This document shows, in pieces, positions 7,736-15,183 of a stretch of 64,000 nucleotides of DNA. A model generated the notes under the pieces. That model saw only the letters and a list, made by a program, of their open reading frames with translations. It did no database searches and had not been told where the DNA came from. A program made the position numbers and the translations under genes. Position 1 is the stretch's first letter; every line of letters begins with the position of its first letter. The stretch is taken from the NCBI GenBank assembly GCA_022826485.1, contig JAJDUU010000018.1:1-64000 (forward strand). Direction: 5' to 3'. The DNA comes from Chloroflexota bacterium (GTDB taxonomy: Bacteria; Chloroflexota; UBA11872).

Positions 7736-8692
7736 ATGGCGAGGTATTTGACCGAAGCTGACGTGGACCGCCTGGCCAACATGGACCTGGCGCTGCGCGT
7801 CGTCGAAGGGTCCTTCGAGCGGCAGGGTCGCGGGACCTCCGCCAATGTCGGGCGCCGTCGGGCGCGGACCGCGCGCGGCGCGCTGCAGCTCATGGGGGCG
7901 GCCGATCCCGATCTGGGCGTCCTGGGCGCCAAGCTCTATCCGAGCGTTCCGGGCGGGGGCATCAGCTTCGTGGTGGTGCTGTTCGACGCGGCCAGCGGCG
8001 CCCTGAGCGCCGTCATGGAGGCGGGGCGCCTGAGCGGGCTTCGCACCGGCGCCGCGAGCGGAGTGTCGGTGAAATACCTGGCGCCGCCGGAAGTCCAAGC
8101 CATCGGGATCATCGGCACCGGCCGGCAGGCGCGGACGCAGCTCGAGGCGGTATGCGCGGTGCAGCCGTTGGCTCGGGTGCGCGTGTTCTCACGCAACCCG
8201 GCGAACGTTCAGAAGCTCATCGAGGAAGTGTCGCCCAAGCTGGCTGCCGACCTGGAGCCGGCGGCCACGGCCGAGGCAGCGGTGCGGGGCGCGCAGGTCG
8301 TCATCACGGCCACCAACGCCGCCGATCCCGTCGTCGAAGTCGATTGGATCGAGCCCGGCGCCCACGTCGTGGCGATGGGCACCAACCACCCGCAGCATCG
8401 AGAGTTGGACAGCGCCGCGATTGCCCGCGCCGACCGCGTTTTCGTGGACGACCTGGAAGGCGCGAAGATCGAATGCGGCGACCTGATCTGCGCCGTCGAG
8501 GACGGGGCCTTCCAGTGGGGCGAGGCGGTCGAGTTCGGCCAGGTGGTGGCCGGTCGCGCGCCCGGTCGAACCAGCCCGGACGAGATCACGCTGTTCGAGT
8601 CGCAGGGCATTGCGCTGTGGGACATCGCGCTCGGCCAGGTCGTGCTCGAACGCGCCCAGGCCGCGGACGTCGGAACTCTCATCGGGGACTAG
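7736..8692 (+). CDS. Ornithine cyclodeaminase/mu-crystallin family protein
   Basis: The protein is 318 aa. It has the N-terminal substrate half (MARYLTEADVDRL, then the RTGAASGVSVKYLA block around residue 105) and a Rossmann domain with IGIIGTGRQARTQL (about 124-137), then FSRNP and DAVFVDD-like DRVFVDDLEGAK. This layout is shared by ornithine cyclodeaminases, alanine dehydrogenases of the Archaeoglobus type and ketimine reductases. A GGAG precedes the ATG at 7736. It ends 19 nt before dop and may be co-transcribed with the pupylation genes. Substrate not determinable. Confidence 0.85.
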   Translation: MARYLTEADVDRLANMDLALRVVEGSFERQGRGTSANVGRRRARTARGALQLMGAADPDLGVLGAKLYPSVPGGGISFVVVLFDAASGALSAVMEAGRLSGLRTGAASGVSVKYLAPPEVQAIGIIGTGRQARTQLEAVCAVQPLARVRVFSRNPANVQKLIEEVSPKLAADLEPAATAEAAVRGAQVVITATNAADPVVEVDWIEPGAHVVAMGTNHPQHRELDSAAIARADRVFVDDLEGAKIECGDLICAVEDGAFQWGEAVEFGQVVAGRAPGRTSPDEITLFESQGIALWDIALGQVVLERAQAADVGTLIGD

Positions 8693-8711
8693 CGAGCAAC
8701 GGAGCCGCGAG

Positions 8712-10196
8712 ATGAACCGGCCGGTTGGGATCGAGACGGAGTACGGACTCAACTGCGAGGGCTTTGCGGGACCGCCGGACTTCGCATTCGAGTCGGCGAT
8801 GCTGATTCACGCGGCGCCGCTGCCGGTGGCGTTTCGCGGCTGGGACTACACCGACGAGGACCCGCGGCGCGATCTGCGCGGCACTCGGGTCGACGCCCTG
8901 AAGCACGATCCGAACGACCACCTGGGATCCACGGCCCAGAGCTCGCGCATGACGCGCGAAGAGCTGCTGGCCGACACCGTGCTGCTGAACGGCGCCCGGC
9001 TCTACAACGATCACAACCACCCCGAGTACTGCACCGACGCCTGCCGCACCGTGCTCGACTTGGTGGCGCAGGACCGCGCGGGCGAGGCGCTGATGCACGA
9101 GGCCGAGAAGGCCCACAACGAGCGGCTGGACGGGGGCCGCGTACGGCTGGTTAAGAACAACACGGACTACCACGGCCGCAGCTACGGCTGCCACGAGAAC
9201 TATCTGACGCTGCGCGAGGTGCCGCTCGACCACCTGGTTGAGGCGCTGGTGCCCTTTTTGGCGACGCGACAGGTGTTTGCCGGCGCGGGTCGCGTGGGCA
9301 TCGAGGGCGGCGATGCGGGCGCGTTGCAGCTTTCCCAGCGCGCCGACTTCTTCGAAACGGTGGTGGGCATCAACACCACGACCCGGCGGCCCATCTTCAA
9401 CACGCGCGACGAACCGCACGCCGATCGCACCCGCTACCGGCGGCTGCACGTCATTGCCGGCGACGCCAATCGCAGCGAGTGGGCCACGGGCATGAAAGCG
9501 GCCACGACGGCGCTGGTGCTCGACGCAGTCGAGGCCGGCTGGCGGGCGCCCATCCGGCTGCGCGATCCCGTGGCGGCGGTCCAGCAGGTCTCCCACGACC
9601 TCACGCTGGGCGCGGGCATCGAGCTCGACGACGGTCTCAATGTTTCGCCGCTCGACATCCAACGGTGGTGGCTGAGTGCCTGCGAGCGCTTCCGCGGCCG
9701 CGACGCCGAGACGGACTGGGTGCTCGACGAGTGGGATCAGGTGCTGACCGAATTGCGCGCCGATCCAGCGGCCGTAGCGGATCGGGTGGACTGGGCAGCC
9801 AAGCTGGTGCTCCTGCGGGATCTCGGCCCGGCGCCGGAGGCGGCGCGACGCCTCGACTTCGCGTATCACCTGCTGGACCCAAGCCTCAGCGTGCATCAAT
9901 GGCTAACCGATCGCGGGCGCATGCGCACGCTGGTGACGCCGGCACAGGTTGAGGAAGCCCGCACCACGCCGCCGTCAGGCACCAGGGCCACCGTGCGCGG
10001 CCGGCTGCTGGCCAAGTTCGGTCCGGCGATCACGGCCATGGAGTGGGACCGGGTGCACTTGCACCGCAATGGCGTTAACGTCACGGTGCGGCTGCCCGAG
10101 GTTGCGGGACCCGAGATCGACCGGCTCAGCGCCCTGGTTGAGAAATGCGCCACCATTGATGATGTAGTAGCCGCGCTTGACGCCGAAGGAGGATGA
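8712..10196 (+). CDS. dop: Dop, Pup deamidase/depupylase
   Basis: This 494-aa protein is of the glutamine-synthetase-like Pup ligase/deamidase family. The ATP site opens with GIETEYG (residues 6-12). A Dop-specific loop follows: RGWDYTDEDPRRDLRG (about 42-57) and further polar residues to about 82. This loop is absent from the second family member at 10386, which is what separates Dop from PafA. The catalytic segment LLNGARLYNDHNHPEY (91-106) carries the nucleophilic Asp region, followed by KNNTDYHGRSYGCHENY and NTRDEPHAD. Dop deamidates Pup-Gln and removes Pup from targets. AAGGAGGA at its end serves as the ribosome-binding site of pup, 3 nt downstream. GGAG precedes its own start. Confidence 0.93.
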   Translation: MNRPVGIETEYGLNCEGFAGPPDFAFESAMLIHAAPLPVAFRGWDYTDEDPRRDLRGTRVDALKHDPNDHLGSTAQSSRMTREELLADTVLLNGARLYNDHNHPEYCTDACRTVLDLVAQDRAGEALMHEAEKAHNERLDGGRVRLVKNNTDYHGRSYGCHENYLTLREVPLDHLVEALVPFLATRQVFAGAGRVGIEGGDAGALQLSQRADFFETVVGINTTTRRPIFNTRDEPHADRTRYRRLHVIAGDANRSEWATGMKAATTALVLDAVEAGWRAPIRLRDPVAAVQQVSHDLTLGAGIELDDGLNVSPLDIQRWWLSACERFRGRDAETDWVLDEWDQVLTELRADPAAVADRVDWAAKLVLLRDLGPAPEAARRLDFAYHLLDPSLSVHQWLTDRGRMRTLVTPAQVEEARTTPPSGTRATVRGRLLAKFGPAITAMEWDRVHLHRNGVNVTVRLPEVAGPEIDRLSALVEKCATIDDVVAALDAEGG

Positions 10197-10199
10197 GCA

Positions 10200-10373
10200 A
10201 TGAACATCACGTGGCGGTCGGTGCCGCTGGACGAGGTCGAGGCGCCGCCCGATCCGGCCAAGACGGTTCCCGACGAAGAGACCACGCCGGCGGAGGACGA
10301 CGACTTGGGCGAGCACGTCAGGCGCATCATTCGTGAAATTCCGGATCCGACGCCGCAGCCCGGCGGGGAGTAG
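10200..10373 (+). CDS. pup: Pup, prokaryotic ubiquitin-like protein ending in Gly-Gly-Glu
   Basis: This 57-codon gene lies between dop and pafA. It starts at ATG 10200, six bases after a strong AAGGAGGA. The peptide is acidic and proline-rich, with no aromatic core after Trp5. It contains AEDDDLGEHVRRIIREIPD (residues 31-49), a plausible ATPase- or enzyme-binding helix, and ends TPQPGGE. Pups are about 60-70 aa, intrinsically disordered and end GGQ or GGE; the C-terminal Glu side chain is joined to target lysines by PafA. Here Glu is encoded directly, so deamidation is not needed for ligation. Outside the helix and the C-terminus it resembles actinobacterial Pup little. Position and C-terminus make the call secure. 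Confidence 0.9.
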   Translation: MNITWRSVPLDEVEAPPDPAKTVPDEETTPAEDDDLGEHVRRIIREIPDPTPQPGGE

Positions 10374-10385
10374 TCCTCCCGCTCG

Positions 10386-11879
10386 ATGAAGGACGCGCTG
10401 TTCGGCACCGAGATCGAGTACGCCAGCGCCGGCGAGTTTCCGCCCTCGCGGGCCGCGACGATGGTCAAGAACGTGATCTTCGCGGAGCGCCGCTTCGGGA
10501 TCATCGACCCGGCGCCCCGGGAATGGGACGAGGCGCCGGGCAACGGCGGGTTCCTGTTCAACGGGGCCCGCCTCTACCTGGACTCGGGCCACATCGAGTA
10601 CGCGACGGCCGAGTGCCGCACGCTGGACGACATCGTGGAGCAGGAGAACGCGGCGGACGCCGTCCTGCTGGACGCCGTGGAGAGCCAGGAGCTGAATCGC
10701 CGCCTGTTCTTCATCAAGAACAACACCGACTACCTGGGAAACACCTTCGGCTACCACGAGAACTACGCCGTGCGGCGCAGCCCCCTGAGCCTGGACATGG
10801 CCGCCGGGCTGATGCCGTTCCTGACCACGCGCCAGCTCTACGCCGGCGCCGGCATGACCATCACCGACCGGGACAACGGCGGACTGCCGTTTCACATCTC
10901 GCAGCGGGCGGCGTTCGTGACCATCGACATGAGCCAGCGCGTGCGCTTCGGCGGCCGGCCCATCGTCAACTTGCGCGACGAGCCGCTGACCGAGGAGGCC
11001 GGGCTGCGGCGGCTGCACGTGATCGTGGGCGACGCCAATCGAAGTGAGTTCGCCACGGCGCTCAAGATCGGCTCGACCGCGCTGGTCGCCCAGCTGCTTG
11101 AGGGTGGCTGGAATCCCGATCTCGTGCTGCTGGCGCCGGTGCAAACGCTCAAGGAGATTTCAAGCAATCCCGCCGGTCCGTGGTCGGTCGAGTTGGCGGA
11201 TGGCCGCAACATGCCGGCGCTCGACGTCCAGCGGATGTATCACGCTGCCGCCGACCGCGCCTTCCGCGGGCGCGACAGCGACACTGATTGGACCCTGGAC
11301 GCCTGGGCCGAGTGTCTGGACGGCCTCGAGCGCGATCCGACGACGCTGGTGGGCAAGGTCGATTGGATCACCAAGCTCGAGCAGCTGCGCCGCTTCGCCG
11401 AGGACTCACCGGATGGCTGGGCGGACCCCGAGCTCGTGAAGGTGGATCTGGCCTACCACCACATCGACCCCACGGTGAGCATCTTTGCCGAGCTGCAGCG
11501 GCGGGGCGTCGCCCCGCGCCGCACGCGGGGCGACGTGAATCCGCTGGCCGTGCCCTCGGGAACGCGGGCGCGCGCCCGCGGCCGCATCGTGCGGGCGCTC
11601 GTGGAGGCGCAGGCCGACTCGCTCATCGATTGGAAGGACGTGCACCGCAACCTTGGCGCGCTGACGAACTGGAACGACCAGCTATTCCTCGTCTACCAGT
11701 ACATCGAGGACTGGCACGAGCTCGACGCCTACGGGGGCTGGGACGTCATCCCCTACCTGATCGACTGGACCGGCATCGGGGTTCGCGGGAAGCTCTGTGA
11801 GCTGCCCAATCCCTTCGAAAGCTACACCGCCGCCGCGGAGGAGTTCGCCGACAAGCTGGGCGGATACCTGCGCCCTTAG
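10386..11879 (+). CDS. pafA: PafA, Pup-protein ligase
   Basis: This 497-aa ligase couples the Pup C-terminal Glu to lysines of target proteins using ATP. It starts MKDALFGTEIEYAS and lacks the Dop loop. The active-site region is LFNGARLYLDSGHIEYATAE (57-76), with the expected NGARLY.D and EYATAEC. Further family blocks are KNNTDYLGNTFGYHENYA, PFLTTRQLYAGAG, NLRDEPL, RRLHVIVGDANRSEFAT and the C-terminal DLAYHHIDPTVSIF. It starts 12 nt after pup, so dop-pup-pafA is a tight operon. No proteasome alpha or beta gene and no Mpa/ARC ATPase gene is adjacent. The gene ends convergently, overlapping the MarR gene by 4 nt. Confidence 0.93.
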   Translation: MKDALFGTEIEYASAGEFPPSRAATMVKNVIFAERRFGIIDPAPREWDEAPGNGGFLFNGARLYLDSGHIEYATAECRTLDDIVEQENAADAVLLDAVESQELNRRLFFIKNNTDYLGNTFGYHENYAVRRSPLSLDMAAGLMPFLTTRQLYAGAGMTITDRDNGGLPFHISQRAAFVTIDMSQRVRFGGRPIVNLRDEPLTEEAGLRRLHVIVGDANRSEFATALKIGSTALVAQLLEGGWNPDLVLLAPVQTLKEISSNPAGPWSVELADGRNMPALDVQRMYHAAADRAFRGRDSDTDWTLDAWAECLDGLERDPTTLVGKVDWITKLEQLRRFAEDSPDGWADPELVKVDLAYHHIDPTVSIFAELQRRGVAPRRTRGDVNPLAVPSGTRARARGRIVRALVEAQADSLIDWKDVHRNLGALTNWNDQLFLVYQYIEDWHELDAYGGWDVIPYLIDWTGIGVRGKLCELPNPFESYTAAAEEFADKLGGYLRP

Positions 11880-12334
11880 GCTGCGGTTGCGCCGTTCAGC
11901 ACGGCGGCCAGATCTTCCATGGCGCCCGCAAGATCGGCCAGCTGGCGCTTGCCGTAGCGACGGGTGAGGGACGCTTCCGCGGCCTCGAGCTCCGCGCGCA
12001 CGCCCTGCCATCTGGATCGGCCGCGGCTGGTGAGCGCCAGCTGAAACGAGCGCCGGTCGTTGGGATCGATGTCCGCGGTGATCTGGTCACTGTTGACGAG
12101 CCGCTTCACCAGCTCGGAGGTGGCCGCCGGGCTGCGACCAAGCTCGCGTGAGAGCTCCGTGGGTGTGACCGGGCCCTCGGCCTCGGCCAGAAACTGCAGT
12201 GCACGCGCCAGCGGCAGCGACACGCCCGCCCGCTCGCAAGCCGAGTTGAGGTACTCGGAAACCTGGTGGGACCCAATCAACACCCGATGGATGACGAGAT
12301 CCGTTTGTCCGTTGCTCTGGCTTCGCGTGCTCAT
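11876..12334 (-). CDS. MarR-family transcriptional regulator
   Basis: This is a 152-aa winged-helix regulator. The DNA-binding part reads ALQFLAEAEGPVTPTELSRE, LGRSPAATSELVKRL, then NSDQITADIDPNDRRSFQLA, the recognition helix and wing with the DxRS/R signature of MarR proteins. ATG 12334 is preferred over upstream codons because AAAGGAG lies about 12 bases before it and the homologous region begins soon after. Its 3' end overlaps the pafA stop convergently by 4 nt. A promoter is visible at 12428-12456. The ligand and targets are unknown; dop-pup-pafA is a possible but unproven target. Confidence 0.85.
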   Translation of the reverse strand: MSTRSQSNGQTDLVIHRVLIGSHQVSEYLNSACERAGVSLPLARALQFLAEAEGPVTPTELSRELGRSPAATSELVKRLVNSDQITADIDPNDRRSFQLALTSRGRSRWQGVRAELEAAEASLTRRYGKRQLADLAGAMEDLAAVLNGATAA

Positions 12335-12427
12335 ATCCGAAGGTCTCTCCTTTGGTGGTTTCGGCGCGCAGCAATCGCCGGTCGCGCTCATGGATTGTGC
12401 AGACGGCCAACCGGCCGTGGCTGTTTT

Positions 12428-12456
12428 GTTATACGGCATCTGACAATTTCACACAA
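12428..12456 (-). promoter_or_regulatory. Sigma70-type promoter of the MarR gene
   Basis: On the minus strand TTGTGT (12456-12451) and TATAAC (12433-12428) are separated by exactly 17 bp, giving a good housekeeping promoter about 95 bases upstream of the MarR start. Confidence 0.55.
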
Positions 12457-12558
12457 CACGAGTGGGCGAATGGTGAGCAATGTTGGAGATCGGCGGACCG
12501 GCGCATCGGCGCGGAACTGGCTCAGCGGCCGACTAAACAAGGACTCGAGATCACTCAC

Positions 12559-12577
12559 ATAGCACATTTGCTATATT
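12559..12577 (+). promoter_or_regulatory. Operator palindrome and -10 of the HigBA module
   Basis: ATAGCA-CATT-TGCTAT (12559-12574) is a perfect inverted repeat overlapping TATATT (12572-12577), which lies only 4-10 bases before the toxin start codons. It is a likely antitoxin operator overlapping the promoter. Confidence 0.55.
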
Positions 12578-12581
12578 TCCT

Positions 12582-12914
12582 ATGGCGATGGGTTGGACAG
12601 TCGAGACTCTGAGTGCGGTCGTCGATGGTGAACTTGACGCTCTGCCGGCCGACATGCGGGCGCGGTTTGTGCGGATATGCGAGTTGATCGCGGCCGTCGG
12701 GCTGTACCGCGTTGGCGCACCGCACGTTAGGCACTTGCCGGGCGCGCTATGGGAAATGCGACTGCGTGGTAAGGACGGAATCGCGCGGGCGCTGTATGTC
12801 ACCGTCCGAGACCGGCGAGTCGTCGTGGTGCGGGCCTTCGTGAAGAAAACGCAGAAGACGCCGCGCCGGGAGATTGATCTGGCGCTGCGGCGCGCCAGGG
12901 AGGCATGGCGATGA
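12582..12914 (+). CDS. higB: RelE/HigB-like toxin (Gp49 family)
   Basis: The protein is 110 aa. It has LPADMRARFVRICELIAAVG, then HVRHLPGALWEMRLRGKDGI with ARALYVTVRDRRVVVVRAFV and the closing KKTQKTPRREIDLALRR. This is the same Gp49-like toxin fold as at 1346-1693, with the conserved W-E-(M/V)-R strand, the (V)RAF.KKT(Q)K(T)P end and a central Arg. ATG 12582 or 12588 (MGWTVETL) could be the start; neither has a clear ribosome-binding site, and the promoter -10 lies immediately upstream. Its stop overlaps the antitoxin start. First module of the TA island. Confidence 0.86.
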   Translation: MAMGWTVETLSAVVDGELDALPADMRARFVRICELIAAVGLYRVGAPHVRHLPGALWEMRLRGKDGIARALYVTVRDRRVVVVRAFVKKTQKTPRREIDLALRRAREAWR

Positions 12915-13201
12915 GCAACGTTCGCGACCTGCACAAGAAGTGGCGGCAGGACCCGGAATACCGCCAGGCCTACGACGAGCTTGGTCCAGAGTTCGAGCTT
13001 GCCCGGGTGCTGATCGAGGCTCGATCTAGCGCCGGGCTCACGCAGGCTCAACTCGCCGAGCGCATGCAGACGACGCAATCGGCCATCGCCCGGCTGGAGA
13101 GCGGACGTGTTCAACCCTCGACGCGAACGCTGGAGAAGATCGCACGTTGCACGGGCACCCGCCTCAGAATCAGCTTCGAGCCAACCGGCGCCTCGGTCTG
13201 A
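12911..13201 (+). CDS. higA: XRE antitoxin (HigA-like)
   Basis: This 96-aa helix-turn-helix protein has the core LIEARSSAGLTQAQLAERMQ, TTQSAIARLESGRVQPSTRT, LEKIARCTGTRLRISF. That is a textbook XRE fold followed by a short beta strand. ATG 12911 overlaps the toxin stop as ATGA; the earlier ATG at 12905 would add two residues. It is the antidote and autorepressor of the preceding toxin, probably through the palindrome at 12559-12574. It ends convergently, 11 nt from the end of the VapC gene. Confidence 0.87.
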   Translation: MSNVRDLHKKWRQDPEYRQAYDELGPEFELARVLIEARSSAGLTQAQLAERMQTTQSAIARLESGRVQPSTRTLEKIARCTGTRLRISFEPTGASV

Positions 13202-13211
13202 CCGCGATTCT

Positions 13212-13598
13212 TCAGGCCGCCTCGACGTCGGTTTGCGCGAAGTCCTCGCCCTTGAACAGCAGCGGCTCGCGCGCCGTCTCCGCCAGCGCATAGCTGAAAC
13301 AGTCGCCAAAGTTCAGTCCGGCCGGGTGGTTGCCCTTGCCAAATCGCCGCCAGGCCTGTCGGGCGGCCCGCGCCTGGTCCGGCGTGACCGAGACCAGCTC
13401 CATTCCGGCTCGTTTTAGAAAGACATCGAGCGCATGGCCGCCAGCTGCCCCGCCGCGGCTCTCAGCGACGATTGCCGTCTCAAGAAAACTCGCCGCCGAC
13501 ATTCGGCAGCTTGAGGCGCGCCCAATGGCCCTGGCATAGCGCGCCGCATCCGGCTCGGCGAACAGCACCGCCAGCACCGCCGAGGAATCGACGATCAC
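13212..13598 (-). CDS. vapC: VapC-type PIN-domain ribonuclease toxin
   Basis: This 128-aa PIN domain begins MIVDSSAVLAVLFAEPDA with the first acidic residue (Asp4). A Glu lies in MSAASFLETAIV (about residue 40), and the distal acidic cluster is in HPAGLNFGDCFSYALA (Asp about 98) with LLFKGEDFAQTD (Asp about 119). All the expected catalytic acids are present, so an active tRNA- or rRNA-cleaving toxin is expected. Its ATG overlaps the VapB stop by 4 nt. Confidence 0.9.
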   Translation of the reverse strand: MIVDSSAVLAVLFAEPDAARYARAIGRASSCRMSAASFLETAIVAESRGGAAGGHALDVFLKRAGMELVSVTPDQARAARQAWRRFGKGNHPAGLNFGDCFSYALAETAREPLLFKGEDFAQTDVEAA

Positions 13599-13852
13599 TT
13601 TGGCAGGCCTCGCTCGTCATAGAGCAAGTCGCCGTGGTCGACGGCGGAGGGGCCTGGGCCGAGCAGCTTGGCGCAGCGTTCGCCGATGGCTTGCAGGTCG
13701 CGAGCCACCGCATCCGCTTGACGCTCGCGTTGCTCGCGGCGCAAACGCTCCTCCAGCGCAACCGTGATCGCACCGGTCATGGTCTCGCCCGTCAGCTGCG
13801 CCAACTCGCGCGCCAGCCGGCAGGTTTCCTCGTTCTTGATGTTGAGGCTCAT
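13595..13852 (-). CDS. vapB: VapB-type antitoxin (PSK/VapB family)
   Basis: The protein is 85 aa. It begins MSLNIKNEETCRLARELAQL, then TGETMTGAITVALEERLRRE. This is the ribbon-helix-helix N-terminus of the VapB family that pairs with PIN toxins of the VapC group. The C-terminal tail (GDLLYDERGLPK) ends with the xYDxxGLPK motif commonly seen in these antitoxins, which docks into the toxin active site. GGGA precedes the ATG. The inverted repeat at 13866-13892 is the probable operator. Confidence 0.9.
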   Translation of the reverse strand: MSLNIKNEETCRLARELAQLTGETMTGAITVALEERLRREQRERQADAVARDLQAIGERCAKLLGPGPSAVDHGDLLYDERGLPK

Positions 13853-13865
13853 CGAGGTCCCTTAG

Positions 13866-13892
13866 GGTAGAAGCGCAGGGATTGTTTCTACC
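13866..13892. promoter_or_regulatory. Inverted repeat upstream of vapB, candidate VapBC operator
   Basis: GGTAGAA and TTCTACC are perfect 7-bp arms with 13 bp between them, 14 bp upstream of the vapB start. Centres of the arms are 20 bp apart, about two helical turns, fitting two ribbon-helix-helix dimers on one DNA face. Confidence 0.5.
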
Positions 13893-13936
13893 ATGCGCCG
13901 TGGGCCGTTGTCACGCGCCGTCGTGGAGGTGGAGAC

Positions 13937-14623
13937 ATGGCCCACACTGAGTCACAGACTGGACCAAACGCACAGAACGGTTCTGCCGCACACGCTATGA
14001 TAATAGAGATAGTAAAAAGAAGTAGAAGAACTCTAAGGGCGCGGATGAACTTTCAAATCGGAGGCACACGCTATGCAATCACGCGAGAAGAGGTCATAGC
14101 CGCCACGCGGGATGTCCGGCCCAATCCTGCTGACGCCCGGCACAAGTACTTCGTAACCCTGCACGGACAGCAGCACCCAATTAAACAAGTCATTGAACTG
14201 GTAACCGGTCTTGCGCCGTCCGAGTTCACAGCCGGGACACAGTACGCCTACCGAATCCTCAGCAGGCTCGGCTTCGAAATCTCGGAGCGACCGGACTTGA
14301 GGGAATACGGTGCGCCGGCGCCCGCGCGCACGGCGGACGTTCACGCCGCAGAGCCGTCTCCGGAAGCGACTTTCGCCGTGGATGTGCCCGGGGCCGGCCA
14401 GGACGTCCTGAATCTGCTGGTGGTCTTCGAGCGCGACGAGGATGGCTGGGAGGTGGCGAGCTGTCCCACGCTTCCGGGCTGCCACAGCCAAGGACGCACC
14501 AGGGACGAGGCGCTGGCCAACATTCGCGAGGCCATTCGAGGCTATCTGGCAAGCATGCGTGAGCACGGCGCCCCGTTGCCCGCTTCATCCGAGTTTCAGG
14601 TCCTCGAAGTGCCCGTTGCCTAG
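13937..14623 (+). CDS. hicB: HicB-family antitoxin with an N-terminal extra domain
   Basis: This 228-aa protein is about three times the usual HicB length. The C-terminal part from about residue 155 is a HicB fold: LNLLVVFERDEDGWEVASCP, LPGCHSQGRTRDEALANIRE, AIRGYLASM. The N-terminal part has ITREEVIAATRDVRPNP, HKYFVTLHGQQHPIKQVIEL, YRILSRLGFEI. That layout resembles the small N-terminal domains of ScoMcrA-like modification-sensing proteins; this comparison is by memory and weak. GGAGGTGGAG precedes ATG 13937. An alternative start at ATG 14045 follows an AT-rich stretch with TATGATAAT. HicB normally blocks HicA and represses the operon. The gene overlaps hicA by one base. Confidence 0.82.
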   Translation: MAHTESQTGPNAQNGSAAHAMIIEIVKRSRRTLRARMNFQIGGTRYAITREEVIAATRDVRPNPADARHKYFVTLHGQQHPIKQVIELVTGLAPSEFTAGTQYAYRILSRLGFEISERPDLREYGAPAPARTADVHAAEPSPEATFAVDVPGAGQDVLNLLVVFERDEDGWEVASCPTLPGCHSQGRTRDEALANIREAIRGYLASMREHGAPLPASSEFQVLEVPVA

Positions 14624-14844
14624 TGGCGCGCCTTCCCGTCATTTCGGGCGACGAGTTCGTGAAGGCGGTCGCCAAGATTGGGTTCGTCCGAGACCGTACC
14701 CAGGGCAGCCACATGATTCTGATCGGGCTGGCAGGCCGCCGGCTCTCGGTCCCTCGACACCGGGAACTTGGTCGAGGCTTACTGCGGGCGCTGATCCGCG
14801 ACGCCGGCCTGACACGCGATGAGTTCCTTCGGCTTCTGCGGTAA
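14623..14844 (+). CDS. hicA: HicA mRNA interferase toxin
   Basis: The protein is 73 aa with GTG start at 14623 sharing a base with the hicB stop. It has the dsRBD-like HicA fold: ISGDEFVKAVAKIGFVRDRT, then QGSHMILIG with the catalytic His in GSH, and LSVPRHRELGRGLLRALIRD. Length and motifs are typical, so the toxin appears intact. The order antitoxin-toxin is the reverse of the more common hicA-hicB order. Confidence 0.92.
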   Translation: MARLPVISGDEFVKAVAKIGFVRDRTQGSHMILIGLAGRRLSVPRHRELGRGLLRALIRDAGLTRDEFLRLLR

Positions 14845-14923
14845 GCGCGGGCGGTTGCCCGGTCTGCGGGCAGCCAAGGAGCGCACGGTGTTCCGAGGCA
14901 GATGACGACGCCTCCCCAGGTGG

Positions 14924-14940
14924 TCATACTTAAGTATGAT
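14924..14940 (+). promoter_or_regulatory. Operator palindrome with embedded -10 of mazEF
   Basis: TCATACTTAAGTATGA (14924-14939) is a perfect 16-bp palindrome. Its right arm contains TATGAT (14935-14940), a good -10 only 6 bases before the mazE ATG, implying a leaderless or nearly leaderless transcript that the antitoxin would shut off by covering the -10. Confidence 0.6.
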
Positions 14941-14946
14941 ATCGGT

Positions 14947-15183
14947 ATGAAAGTCGCTATCTCGCTTCCCGACGAGCTCTTTGAGTCCGCCGACGAGCTG
15001 GCGGAGACGCTGGGCATGTCCCGCAGCGAGTTGTATGCCAACGCCGTCGCGGAGTACTTCGCCAAGCATCGGGACCAGGACATTACGACTCGGCTCAACC
15101 GGGTCTACGGCGAGCAGCCGAGCGGTTTCGCGCCCGAGCTCAGGCAGGCGCAGGGGCGCAGCCTCACCGCCGACGAGTGGTAG
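14947..15183 (+). CDS. mazE: MazE-like ribbon-helix-helix antitoxin
   Basis: This 78-aa antitoxin starts MKVAISLPDELFESADELAE and continues TLGMSRSELYANAVAEYFAK, a ribbon-helix-helix DNA-binding domain. A disordered C-terminal tail follows (LRQAQGRSLTADEW), usual for MazF-binding. ATG 14947 is chosen over an in-frame codon at 14902 because the palindrome and -10 lie between them and the domain begins here. It overlaps mazF by 7 nt. It acts as antidote and autorepressor. Confidence 0.88.
   Translation: MKVAISLPDELFESADELAETLGMSRSELYANAVAEYFAKHRDQDITTRLNRVYGEQPSGFAPELRQAQGRSLTADEW

Noticed and set aside
6197-8098. A 633-codon open frame on the minus strand
   Set aside because: It runs across three recognised genes on both strands, and the product is low-complexity Arg/His/Ala; a shadow in GC-rich DNA.
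10200-10373. UBact instead of Pup
   Set aside because: As I recall, UBact proteins end in an R-x-R-(S/T)-G-(E/Q)-type tail; this one ends P-G-G-E as Pup does, and both enzymes carry clear Dop/PafA features.
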